Positions 1 through 5,332 of a DNA stretch of 6,123 nt are shown in pieces. Positions within the stretch are counted from its first letter, which is position 1. Each line of letters begins with the position of its first letter. The position numbers and the translations under genes are program-made. The notes under the pieces are model-generated. The model did no database searches. It was not told where the DNA came from and saw only the letters and a program-made list of their open reading frames with translations. This DNA is from CAYNWK01 sp964400875. GTDB taxonomy: Bacteria; Chloroflexota; Anaerolineae; Anaerolineales; UBA4823. Location: positions 1 to 6,123 of the forward strand of contig CAYNWK010000226.1 in assembly GCA_964400875.1 (NCBI GenBank), given 5' to 3'.

Positions 1-119
1 AACAACTTTTAAATAACCACAGCATATTGCTTTTGGCGTGCGATTTTGGGGGTATTATCATCCGATAATTCTATGTTTTAATCATTCCCAAATTGATCTT
101 CTGATCCGAGGTATTAGCT

Positions 120-608
120 ATGGATATTCTAGACCGGCTGCTGGCTCACGATACCTGGACGACTCGCCAGCTGCTGCTCGCCTGCCAGGCACTGCCGGAC
201 GAGCTGCTGGATAAAGAGTTCGACATCGATCAGCGCTCGATACGAAAGACCTTCCTGCACATCATCGACAACATGGGAGTCTGGACCGACCTGCTCTGCG
301 AGCGCCCTGTCCAGAAAAAAACCGGCGAGTCCATCCCGGAGCTGCTGGATCGCTTGAGCGCGGTAAGCCGCGATTTCGCCAACCTGGCGCGCAAAATTGC
401 CCGGGAGCAGCGATATGACGACTGCTTTCTTGACACCCTCGACGACCCGCCAAGATTGAAGACCTTTGGCGGCGTGATCGGGCACGTCATCACCCACGAC
501 ATGCACCACCGCGCCCAGGTCATGTTCTTGATGGAAAAAGTGGGGCTGGAGGATCACATTGAAGGCGACCTGTTAAGCTGGGAATCGAGCGCTTTTGGAT
601 GGCGATAG
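120..608 (+). CDS. DinB-family putative metalloenzyme, C-terminus probably lost to a frameshift
   Basis: This 162-residue cytoplasmic protein has the DinB/YfiT-like four-helix fold signature. The putative metal-binding histidine triad is visible: H47 (FLHIID), then H126 and H130 in THDMHHRAQ, followed by the usual Arg. The GDLLSWES motif at 149-156 matches the D-x-x-x-W-E segment near the end of family members. Known relatives include metal-dependent thiol transferases and damage-inducible proteins, but the substrate here cannot be read from sequence. The start at 120 is chosen because CGAGG (107-111) lies 8 nt upstream. No clear sigma70 promoter is visible in 1-119. The frame closes at a TAG (606-608) inside what looks like continuing coding sequence: the +1 frame downstream encodes a plausible C-terminal helix up to 684. 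An intact gene would encode about 187 residues. All metal ligands precede the break, so the product could still be active. Confidence 0.85.
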   Translation: MDILDRLLAHDTWTTRQLLLACQALPDELLDKEFDIDQRSIRKTFLHIIDNMGVWTDLLCERPVQKKTGESIPELLDRLSAVSRDFANLARKIAREQRYDDCFLDTLDDPPRLKTFGGVIGHVITHDMHHRAQVMFLMEKVGLEDHIEGDLLSWESSAFGWR

Positions 609-684
609 GGCATTGGAGCAGTACTTCGACGCCGCTTATGACTACGTCCGTTCGCCTAAGCCAAAGTCGGCAAAAAAGAAGTAA
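577..684 (+). pseudogene. Out-of-frame 3' part of the DinB gene
   Basis: One frame over from the DinB gene, the sequence is open from 577 to the TAA at 682-684. From 610 it encodes ALEQYFDAAYDYVR followed by a Pro/Lys-rich tail ending SAKKK. This looks like an amphipathic helix with a basic tail, not random out-of-frame translation, and it has no start codon or ribosome binding site of its own. A loss of one base (or gain of two) between about 577 and 609 would explain it: removing one base near 600 joins ...SSAFG to GDRALEQYF. Whether this is a real mutation or a sequencing error cannot be told from one sequence. Confidence 0.6.
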
Positions 685-692
685 TGTTCTAA

Positions 693-821
693 GCTGACAG
701 TGGATTCAACTGGCCAAGACCAGCGGATGAAGAGATGAGAGAAAATGGCTCGATGCTGGAAGCTCACGTGCAAGGCGGTTCCGGTCAGGTCGAGCTGGTC
801 GAAATCAAGACCAAGACTTGA
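693..821 (+). other. Short open stretch of unknown origin (possible small ORF or gene remnant)
   Basis: After a TAA at 690-692, one frame stays open to the TGA at 819-821. It contains an ATG at 735 that would give 28 residues (MRENGSMLEA...ending EIKTKT). The charged, soluble-looking C-terminal part resembles coding sequence. There is no convincing ribosome binding site, and I recognise no family. It could be the tail of a decayed gene between the DinB and SnoaL-like genes, or chance. Confidence 0.15.
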
Positions 822-835
822 ACGCGGAGGCAGTC

Positions 836-1222
836 ATGAAGATCGGGGATGAAGATAAGGAAATGTTGCGCCGGCTGGAAGAGAAGCTGTGGCAGGAAGA
901 GTGGCGCTACTCGCAAGCATTTATGGAGGAAGTCCTCGCCTCGGACTATTTCGAATTCGGCGCCTCCGGGCGGACCTATGACAAAGCGACCACCATCAAC
1001 ATAGAGCCGCAAGAGGTCCGCGAGATCCGCGCCACCCTGCCCCTGCCCGATTTCGAAGCTCGTTTGCTCTCACCGGACGTCGCCCAGGTTACTTACCGGA
1101 GCATCGATCGCTTGTTGGGCCGCGCACGGCAAGCCCGGCGCAGTTCGATCTGGTCGCGCACGGAAGACGGCTGGGAACTGCGCTTTCACCAGGGGACGCT
1201 CTTGCCGGCTGCGGAAGAATAG
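836..1222 (+). CDS. SnoaL/DUF4440-like (NTF2-fold) protein
   Basis: A 128-residue soluble protein with the pattern of the DUF4440/SnoaL-like branch of the NTF2-like superfamily. An N-terminal helix (residues 7-35, rich in Glu/Arg, LEEKLWQEEW) leads into LASDYFEFGASGRTYDK (34-50), where the EFGxSGRxYDK signature is typical. Strand pairs follow (ARLLSPDVAQVTYRS at 75-89), and the last strand carries RSSIWSRTEDGWELRFHQGT (102-121), also characteristic. The fold is a cone-shaped pocket used by various enzymes and ligand-binding proteins; no specific reaction can be assigned. The frame also opens at a TTG (818), but the ATG at 836 is preferred because GGAGG (826-830) sits 5 nt before it. The gene stands alone and is followed by a hairpin terminator. 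It has no signal peptide. Confidence 0.85.
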   Translation: MKIGDEDKEMLRRLEEKLWQEEWRYSQAFMEEVLASDYFEFGASGRTYDKATTINIEPQEVREIRATLPLPDFEARLLSPDVAQVTYRSIDRLLGRARQARRSSIWSRTEDGWELRFHQGTLLPAAEE

Positions 1223-1268
1223 CAAACCACAAAGCCGGTCGTATCGATGCTTATCAGGCGAAATTATC

Positions 1269-1293
1269 AGGACGGGTGCGCTGCCCGTCCTTT
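1269..1293 (+). terminator. Putative Rho-independent terminator after the SnoaL-like gene
   Basis: AGGACGGG (1269-1276) pairs perfectly with CCCGTCCT (1284-1291) across a 7-nt loop and runs into TTT. The 8-bp GC-rich stem lies 46 nt after the upstream stop. The T-tract is short (three T, then CTG), so termination may be partial. Confidence 0.6.
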
Positions 1294-1343
1294 CTGATTC
1301 ACGGACTGCTAGCAAAAAACCACCACGCTTAGAAACAATAGCG

Positions 1344-1349
1344 TATAAT
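1344..1349 (+). promoter_or_regulatory. Putative -10 box (TATAAT) of the aldolase operon
   Basis: A consensus TATAAT lies about 125 nt before the aldolase start and just after the preceding terminator, where an operon promoter is expected. No good -35 box is seen at 16-18 nt spacing (CACCAC at 1321-1326). Transcription from here would give a 5' leader of roughly 115-120 nt. Confidence 0.45.
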
Positions 1350-1472
1350 TGTGAGTATCGTCGTTCGTGAAAAAATACACTTAAAGGCGCTTCGGGTATA
1401 GCCGGTGAATTGGTGAGCTCAAGTAAACCCTGGAGCGCTTCTTGACCGTCAGGCTCGTTCGAGGAGGCTGCC

Positions 1473-2348
1473 ATGCCCATCGTCAATGCGAAAGAAATCC
1501 TGCTCCCTGCGACCGAGAACCGGTATGCCGTGGGAGCGTTCAACATCACCAACCTGATCCAGATGGAAGCGGTAATCGAAGCGGCGGTGGATAAAAAGGC
1601 GCCCCTGATCATCCAGACCTCGGTGACGCCGGCCAAAATCCTGGGGCAGGAGGTGCTGGTAGCCGTATACCGGGCGCTGGCTGCCGCTGCGCCGATCCCC
1701 ATCTGCCTGCACCTGGACCACTGCCAGGAGGTCGATTACTGCCGGACGTGCGTGGATGCCGGGTACACCAACATCATGATCGACGCCTCGCGCCAGTCCT
1801 TTGAGGAGAACGTCCGCCAGACCGGGGCCGTGGTGGACTACGCTCACGCCCACGGGGACATCTCTGTCGAAGGCGAGCTGGGCACCGTCTCCGGGGTGGA
1901 GGACCAGGTTCGCGTCGCCGAAGATGAGAGCGCGCTGTGCAGCCCCGACCAGGTACTGGAGTTCATCGAGCGCACCGGCGTAGACCTGTTCGCGCCGGCG
2001 ATCGGCACCGCTCACGGCATCTACAAGACCAAAAACCCCAAGGTCGATTTCGAACGCTTCGAAAAGATCTTCAAACTGGTCAACGGCGAAGGCGCGCGGG
2101 TGCCCCTGGTGGTCCACGGCGGCACCGGGCTTCCAGACGAATACATCGCCCGGCTCCGTGAGCTGGGTGGGGCCAAGTTCAATGTCTCGACCGAGCTCAA
2201 ACACGCCCTGATCGACTCGACCTACGCGTATATCGGCGACCACCGCCAGGAATACAATCCAGGCAAGATCGACGCGGCCGTCAAGGACAGCATCCGCGCA
2301 GTCGTGGGGCGCTGGATCGAGGCGCTGGGCAGCGCCGGCAAAGCCTGA
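1473..2348 (+). CDS. Class II (metal-dependent) ketose-bisphosphate aldolase
   Basis: This 291-residue cytoplasmic TIM-barrel enzyme belongs to the class II fructose/tagatose-bisphosphate aldolase family and has the length of the short GatY/KbaY-FbaA (class IIB) branch. Family members reversibly condense DHAP with an aldehyde to give a ketose 1-phosphate or bisphosphate. Visible motifs are AVGAFNITN (19-27), catalytic D82 and metal ligand H83 in HLDHC, IDAS (103-106), acidic SVEGELG (131-137), metal ligands H181 (GTAHGIYK) and H215 (VVHGGTG), the glycine-rich phosphate loop 216-219, and NVST (237-240). All key residues are intact. Fructose- versus tagatose-bisphosphate or another substrate cannot be decided. 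The ATG at 1473 is supported by GAGGAGG (1461-1467) 5 nt upstream. It is the first gene of an apparent three-gene operon, with 26 nt to the aminotransferase, which suggests a pathway-specific rather than purely glycolytic role. Confidence 0.93.
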   Translation: MPIVNAKEILLPATENRYAVGAFNITNLIQMEAVIEAAVDKKAPLIIQTSVTPAKILGQEVLVAVYRALAAAAPIPICLHLDHCQEVDYCRTCVDAGYTNIMIDASRQSFEENVRQTGAVVDYAHAHGDISVEGELGTVSGVEDQVRVAEDESALCSPDQVLEFIERTGVDLFAPAIGTAHGIYKTKNPKVDFERFEKIFKLVNGEGARVPLVVHGGTGLPDEYIARLRELGGAKFNVSTELKHALIDSTYAYIGDHRQEYNPGKIDAAVKDSIRAVVGRWIEALGSAGKA

Positions 2349-2374
2349 AAATATCCATCAATAAGGAACACACC

Positions 2375-3472
2375 GTGAAACCCATCGAAGAGTACTACGT
2401 TCCGTGGCTTAAGGGCATCCCGATGTACGTTTCGGACCACATCGAGCTGGCCTGGCGGCGCCCGGAACTGCACCGCATGATGTCCAACGAGAACCCCAAC
2501 CCGCCTTCCCCCAAGGTAATGGAGGCCTTCGAACGCTACGGCGGGCTCGCCAACCGCTATCCCGACCAGGGCCTGGTGGTGCGCGCCAGGTTGGCGGAGA
2601 TCAACGGGCTGGAGGGCCCCGAAAACGTGATGCTGGGCAACGGCTCCAGCGAAGTGTTCGACAACCTCTTCCGCTGCTTCGTGCAGCCCGGCGAAGAAGT
2701 GATCCAGCACACGCCCTGCTTCGGGATCTACAAGCTGCGCTGCAATATCCTGGGCGGCAAGCTGGTCTCCGTGCCGATGCGCTATGCGGATAAAAAGCTG
2801 GAATTCGACCCCGAGGCCATCCTGGCGGCGATCACGACAAAGACCAAGATCATCGCCATCGCCAACCCCAACAACCCGACCGGCAACTTCATGGAAGAGG
2901 GCGCTTTCATCCGCATCGCCGAGACCGGCATCCCCTTCGTCATCGACGAGGCCTATGTCGAATTCGCCGGGTTGGACCGGTCGCAGGTGGGGCTGACCAG
3001 ACGCTTTAAGAACGTGCTGATCACCCGCACGCTTTCCAAGGCTTACGGGCTGGCGGGGCTGCGCTTTGGCTACGCGCTGGGAGATGCGCAGGTCATCGGC
3101 CAGCTCTCGGCGACGCTCTTCCCCTGGAATATGGGCACCATCCCGATGTGGGCCGGGCTGGCCGCACTGCATGACGCCGAGGGACTGCAAAGCAGGATCG
3201 AACACAACAACCGCGCGGTCGCGTTCATCGAAGAGGCGCTGAGCGAGGTGCCGGGGCTGGACGTGTACCACTCCCACGGCAACTACATCTTAATGGATGG
3301 AACGGACGCCGGGAAAACGGGGCAGGCAATGGTCGAATTCGCCCTGGAGAAAGGCCTGATCTTCCGGCCCCAGGCGCCGATGTACGGGCGCGACGGCTGG
3401 TTCCGGCTGACCGTAGGCTCGGCGGAAGAAAACCGCCTGGCGGTCGAGGCGATCCGGGAGTTTTTCGGTTAG
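2375..3472 (+). CDS. hisC: HisC-like PLP aminotransferase (histidinol-phosphate aminotransferase family)
   Basis: A 365-residue fold-type I aminotransferase of class I/II, with the usual length and layout of HisC. Landmarks are the N-terminal SNENPNPPSP (37-46), RYPD (61-64), the PLP phosphate-binding region GNGSSE (88-93), NPNNPTG (164-170), D191 in VIDEAYVEF for the pyridine nitrogen, the PLP lysine K222 in LSKAYGLAGLRFGY, and R344 in FRLTVGS for the substrate carboxylate. Nothing essential is missing. HisC exchanges amino groups between glutamate and imidazole-acetol phosphate; close paralogues act on other phosphorylated ketones or aromatic amino acids. No other histidine gene is near. 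It lies between an aldolase (26 nt upstream) and a phosphatase (49 nt downstream), so a phosphorylated ketose is an alternative substrate (inference). It starts with GTG; AAGGA at 2363-2367, 7 nt upstream, supports this start. Confidence 0.9.
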   Translation: MKPIEEYYVPWLKGIPMYVSDHIELAWRRPELHRMMSNENPNPPSPKVMEAFERYGGLANRYPDQGLVVRARLAEINGLEGPENVMLGNGSSEVFDNLFRCFVQPGEEVIQHTPCFGIYKLRCNILGGKLVSVPMRYADKKLEFDPEAILAAITTKTKIIAIANPNNPTGNFMEEGAFIRIAETGIPFVIDEAYVEFAGLDRSQVGLTRRFKNVLITRTLSKAYGLAGLRFGYALGDAQVIGQLSATLFPWNMGTIPMWAGLAALHDAEGLQSRIEHNNRAVAFIEEALSEVPGLDVYHSHGNYILMDGTDAGKTGQAMVEFALEKGLIFRPQAPMYGRDGWFRLTVGSAEENRLAVEAIREFFG

Positions 3473-3521
3473 CAGCTTCACCTGTCTTTAAAAGTATTCG
3501 CAAACCATCCAGGAGGCAAGC

Positions 3522-4286
3522 ATGGGGACGATCAAGGGGATCTTTTTCGACCAGGATGGCGTGATCATCGACACCGAGCGCGACGGTCACAGGGTGGCAT
3601 TCAACGAGACTTTCAAGGACTTCGGCTATGATTTTTCCTGGAGCGTGGACGAATACCACCAGCTGCTGCAGATCGCCGGGGGCAAGGAGCGCATGCGCCA
3701 TTACCTGCACACCCGGGGCTTCGGCGTTGAGGTCAGGCCGGAGGAAGAGGACGAGCTGATCAGGACCCTGCACAAGCACAAGACGGAGAAGTTCGTCGAG
3801 CTGATCGAGAGCGGGGCGCTGCCGCTGCGCTCAGGCGTGAAACGCATCATGGAGGCGGCCAACGAGGCCGGGCTGATCCTCGGCATCTGCACTACCTCCA
3901 ACGTGCGCGCGGCGAAGGCGGTCGCAAACGGCATCCTGGTGGACGTTAAATTCGATTTCGTGCTGGCCGGCGACGTGGTGCAAAAGAAAAAACCCGACCC
4001 TGAGATCTACAACCTGGCGCTGGAGCGCACCGGGCTGCAGCCGGAGGAGGTGATCGTCTTCGAGGATTCGCACAATGGGGTGGAAGCCGCCAAAGCCGCC
4101 GGGCTGTACGTGGTGGCGACCACCAACGGGTACACCGAAGGGGAAGATTTAAGCCAAGCCGACCTGATCGTCACCGCGCTGGGCGACCCGGACGGTGAAA
4201 AGGGGGCGCTTAAGAAAGGCGCCCCAGGGCTGGTCTTTCAGGGGGTGCTGTATTTGGACCAGCTTCTGGCCCATTTTTCGAACTAG
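3522..4286 (+). CDS. HAD-superfamily phosphatase, CbbY-like (xylulose-1,5-bisphosphatase family)
   Basis: A 254-residue HAD hydrolase of subfamily IA. Motif I is FFDQDGV with nucleophile D10 and acid/base D12; motif II is CTTSN (123-127); motif III is K157 in KKKPDP; motif IV is the Mg2+-binding E181-D182 in VFEDS. The helical cap resembles CbbY proteins, including plant ones: DTERDGHRVAFNETF (17-31), GGKERM (53-58), LHKHKTEKF (83-91), LPLRSGV (100-106), AGDVVQKKKPDP (149-160) and GYTEGEDL (203-210). CbbY removes the C1 phosphate of xylulose-1,5-bisphosphate, a RuBisCO inhibitor. No RuBisCO gene is visible here, so the role may be a related sugar-phosphate dephosphorylation tied to the aldolase and aminotransferase. 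The last 25 or so residues (after GDPDGEKG) look less conserved from memory. AGGAGG (3511-3516) lies 5 nt before the ATG. It is the last gene of the operon. Confidence 0.9.
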   Translation: MGTIKGIFFDQDGVIIDTERDGHRVAFNETFKDFGYDFSWSVDEYHQLLQIAGGKERMRHYLHTRGFGVEVRPEEEDELIRTLHKHKTEKFVELIESGALPLRSGVKRIMEAANEAGLILGICTTSNVRAAKAVANGILVDVKFDFVLAGDVVQKKKPDPEIYNLALERTGLQPEEVIVFEDSHNGVEAAKAAGLYVVATTNGYTEGEDLSQADLIVTALGDPDGEKGALKKGAPGLVFQGVLYLDQLLAHFSN

Positions 4287-4324
4287 CCAGCTGAGCCTTC
4301 CAACGACAGGCGCAGATTACCCTG

Positions 4325-4352
4325 AGAAGCCGGCGCGATGTCCGGCTTCTTC
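4325..4352 (+). terminator. Putative Rho-independent terminator of the aldolase operon
   Basis: A 9-bp perfect stem pairs AGAAGCCGG (4325-4333) with CCGGCTTCT (4342-4350) across an 8-nt loop, followed by TCACTTTAA. It sits 38 nt after the phosphatase stop and marks the probable end of the three-gene transcript. The downstream T-run is imperfect. Confidence 0.65.
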
Positions 4353-4444
4353 ACTTTAAGAGCCCATTCAGCCACTACAGGTTTCAACTGAGATATGTCG
4401 GCGGATGACACAGATAATTCGATTGATCTGCTAAAATCTGTACA

Positions 4445-4474
4445 TTAAGCCTCAGAAAGCCACAGATGTATAAT
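4445..4474 (+). promoter_or_regulatory. Putative promoter of the DUF4177 gene
   Basis: A consensus TATAAT (4469-4474) is preceded at 18-nt spacing by a weak -35 candidate, TTAAGC (4445-4450). It lies 71 nt before the DUF4177 start and after the operon terminator, which fits an independent promoter. The -10 box is convincing; the -35 is not. Confidence 0.4.
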
Positions 4475-4545
4475 CGCCAGACTATCGAGCTTAACTGCCC
4501 TGCTGGGTTACGCTTTTAACGAGCGCATCGAGAAAGGAGCTGCCA

Positions 4546-4746
4546 ATGACCGCCTACGAATACAAAACTGTGATCCTGGAGCAGAAAACCCTGGGAAACA
4601 ACCAGTCCAAGGAAGCGCCGATTTTAGAAGAAACGTTAAACCGGGAAGCGCGCGCCGGCTGGCGCTTTCACCAGATCTTGCGGCCGTCCATCGTGGTCGG
4701 CGAGCCGGATAGGGTCATCCTGATCTTCGAGCGGGAGCTGGATTGA
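4546..4746 (+). CDS. Small DUF4177-like protein
   Basis: A 66-residue soluble protein. It opens with YEYKTVILE (4-12), has a central L-N-R-E-A-R-A-G-W segment (31-39: helix, then Gly-Trp) and closes with a strand, RVILIFERE. This beta-helix-beta layout, with the N-terminal YEYK strand and the LN-x-x-A-x-x-GW motif, is the hallmark of DUF4177, a family of small proteins of unknown function. AAAGGAG (4533-4539) lies 6 nt before the ATG, an excellent ribosome binding site. It appears monocistronic, with its own promoter candidate upstream and a repeat element downstream, and has no signal peptide or membrane segment. Confidence 0.8.
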   Translation: MTAYEYKTVILEQKTLGNNQSKEAPILEETLNREARAGWRFHQILRPSIVVGEPDRVILIFERELD

Positions 4747-4794
4747 GTTCGATTTCAGGAGACCCGGATTATGCAGCAGTTCGCCTAAGTTCAT

Positions 4795-4897
4795 AAGGTT
4801 AGAAGTTACGCAGTTCACGAGGGAACTGGGGTGTTCAGGCGGGCTACGCCCGCCTGAACACCCCAACCCTTCTCCAAATGCGTAAGTCCTAAAGGTT
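4795..4897. mobile_element. MITE-like foldback element (no transposase)
   Basis: TTAGAAGTTACGCA (4799-4812) and TGCGTAAGTCCTAA (4879-4892) are inverted repeats matching at 12 of 14 positions. They bound about 94 bp whose centre is a perfect 18-bp hairpin. The hexamer AAGGTT occurs at both edges (4795-4800 and 4892-4897) and could be a target-site duplication, although it overlaps the repeat ends. There is no ORF inside. TTAGGACTTACGCA-type ends are, from memory, common at IS/MITE termini in several bacterial groups. Non-autonomous transposon remnant is the best reading; a structured RNA or strong terminator is the alternative. Confidence 0.5.
4827..4865. repeat. Perfect 18-bp inverted repeat with 3-nt loop
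   Basis: The arm TGGGGTGTTCAGGCGGGC (4827-4844) is followed by loop TAC and its exact complement (4848-4865). The stem is very stable, but the sequence after it is ACCCTTCTCC, with no T-tract, so a canonical Rho-independent terminator is unlikely on the plus strand. A second small hairpin, CAGTTC/GAACTG (4811-4816 with 4823-4828), overlaps its left foot and could form an alternative structure. Confidence 0.85.
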
Positions 4898-4900
4898 CAA

Positions 4901-4934
4901 ATATAAAGGCTGCGACGCCTGGGCATTGCAGCCT
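4901..4934 (-). terminator. Putative Rho-independent terminator of the minus-strand LysM gene
   Basis: Read on the minus strand, AGGCTGC pairs with GCAGCCT (plus positions 4928-4934 and 4907-4913) over a 14-nt loop and is followed by TTATATTT. It lies 42 nt beyond the LysM stop. A second copy of the AGGCTGC arm at 4942-4948, created by the tandem duplication, offers an alternative longer-loop stem. Confidence 0.5.
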
Positions 4935-4949
4935 GGGCATTGCAGCCTG
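4917..4949. repeat. 14-bp tandem direct repeat, about 2.4 copies
   Basis: GCCTGGGCATTGCA occurs at 4917-4930 and 4931-4944 without mismatch, and a third copy begins (GCCTG, 4945-4949). The duplication falls in the 3' flank of the LysM gene and duplicates one arm of its terminator. Slippage between copies would be expected to vary the number among strains. Confidence 0.9.
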
Positions 4950-4976
4950 ATTAGATCTAGCAGGATTGTTGGACGG

Positions 4977-5237
4977 TTAATCGATGTCTGGTATGACCAG
5001 CTCCTGGCCGGTTTTGATGCGGTTCGGATTGTCCCCAATTACCCCTTTGTTGGCTTCGTAGATAGCCATCCATTTCTCTTTCGCAGCCGAACCGTAATAC
5101 TTCAGGGCGATGTGGCTTAATGTTTCACCTGATGCAACCACGTGTTTCTTTTCAGCTTTCCCCCCGGCCATCTTTCTGCGCTTCTCTTCAAACGAGCGTT
5201 GAATCCGGTCCATCGCTTCCTGGTTATCTGATGACAT
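4977..5237 (-). CDS. Small cytoplasmic LysM-domain protein
   Basis: An 86-residue protein. Residues 1-31 form a charged, probably helical segment (QEAMDRIQRSFEEKRRKM), with no signal peptide and no membrane segment. Residues 32-83 are one LysM domain: HVVASGETLSHIALKYYG, then the asparagine-containing IYEANKGVIGDNPNRI and GQELVIP at the end. The variant with KYYG, an inserted K-x-K-W and IYEANK resembles the C-terminal LysM of YgaU/Kbp-type proteins rather than cell-wall hydrolases, and the lack of a signal peptide agrees with an intracellular role. No BON domain is present, so it is a LysM-only version. AAAGGA on the minus strand (complement of 5245-5250) lies 7 nt before the ATG. It lies 95 nt downstream of the small helical-protein gene on the same strand, and a terminator candidate follows. 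Confidence 0.88.
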   Translation of the reverse strand: MSSDNQEAMDRIQRSFEEKRRKMAGGKAEKKHVVASGETLSHIALKYYGSAAKEKWMAIYEANKGVIGDNPNRIKTGQELVIPDID

Positions 5238-5332
5238 TTCCTAATCCTTTCTGAGCAAATAAGTTTGTGGGAAGATTCAAATTTCATTCTTTTAGTTAAA
5301 TAATGCATTGGGACAAGAGCAGCAATTGCAGA

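Noticed and set aside
1..119. Promoter for the DinB gene (TATTAT at 53-58 or GATAAT at 64-69)
   Set aside because: No -35 box at acceptable spacing accompanies either hexamer, and the region is simply AT-rich.
1449..2243. Long minus-strand open frame (264 codons) opposite the aldolase gene
   Set aside because: It is a shadow of the GC-rich plus-strand gene: no ribosome binding site, no recognisable family, and the plus strand has complete catalytic motifs.
2222..3277. Minus-strand open frame of 351 codons opposite the aminotransferase gene
   Set aside because: Its length follows from high-GC codon bias on the other strand; the translation has no domain signature, and the plus-strand HisC-like protein is unambiguous.
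4771..4788. AGGAG followed by ATG and a 5-codon ORF ending in TAA
   Set aside because: Too short to call a peptide gene, with no relation to the neighbours; likely chance.
4827..4865. Canonical Rho-independent terminator for the DUF4177 gene
   Set aside because: The stem is very strong, but no T-tract follows on the plus strand and it is nested in larger inverted repeats, so a mobile-element reading fits better.
4795..4949. CRISPR array
   Set aside because: The repeats are a palindrome and an adjacent 14-bp tandem duplication without spacers, and no cas gene is present.
4926..5120. Plus-strand 64-codon frame
   Set aside because: It runs antisense through the LysM coding region and over the tandem repeat and has no ribosome binding site.
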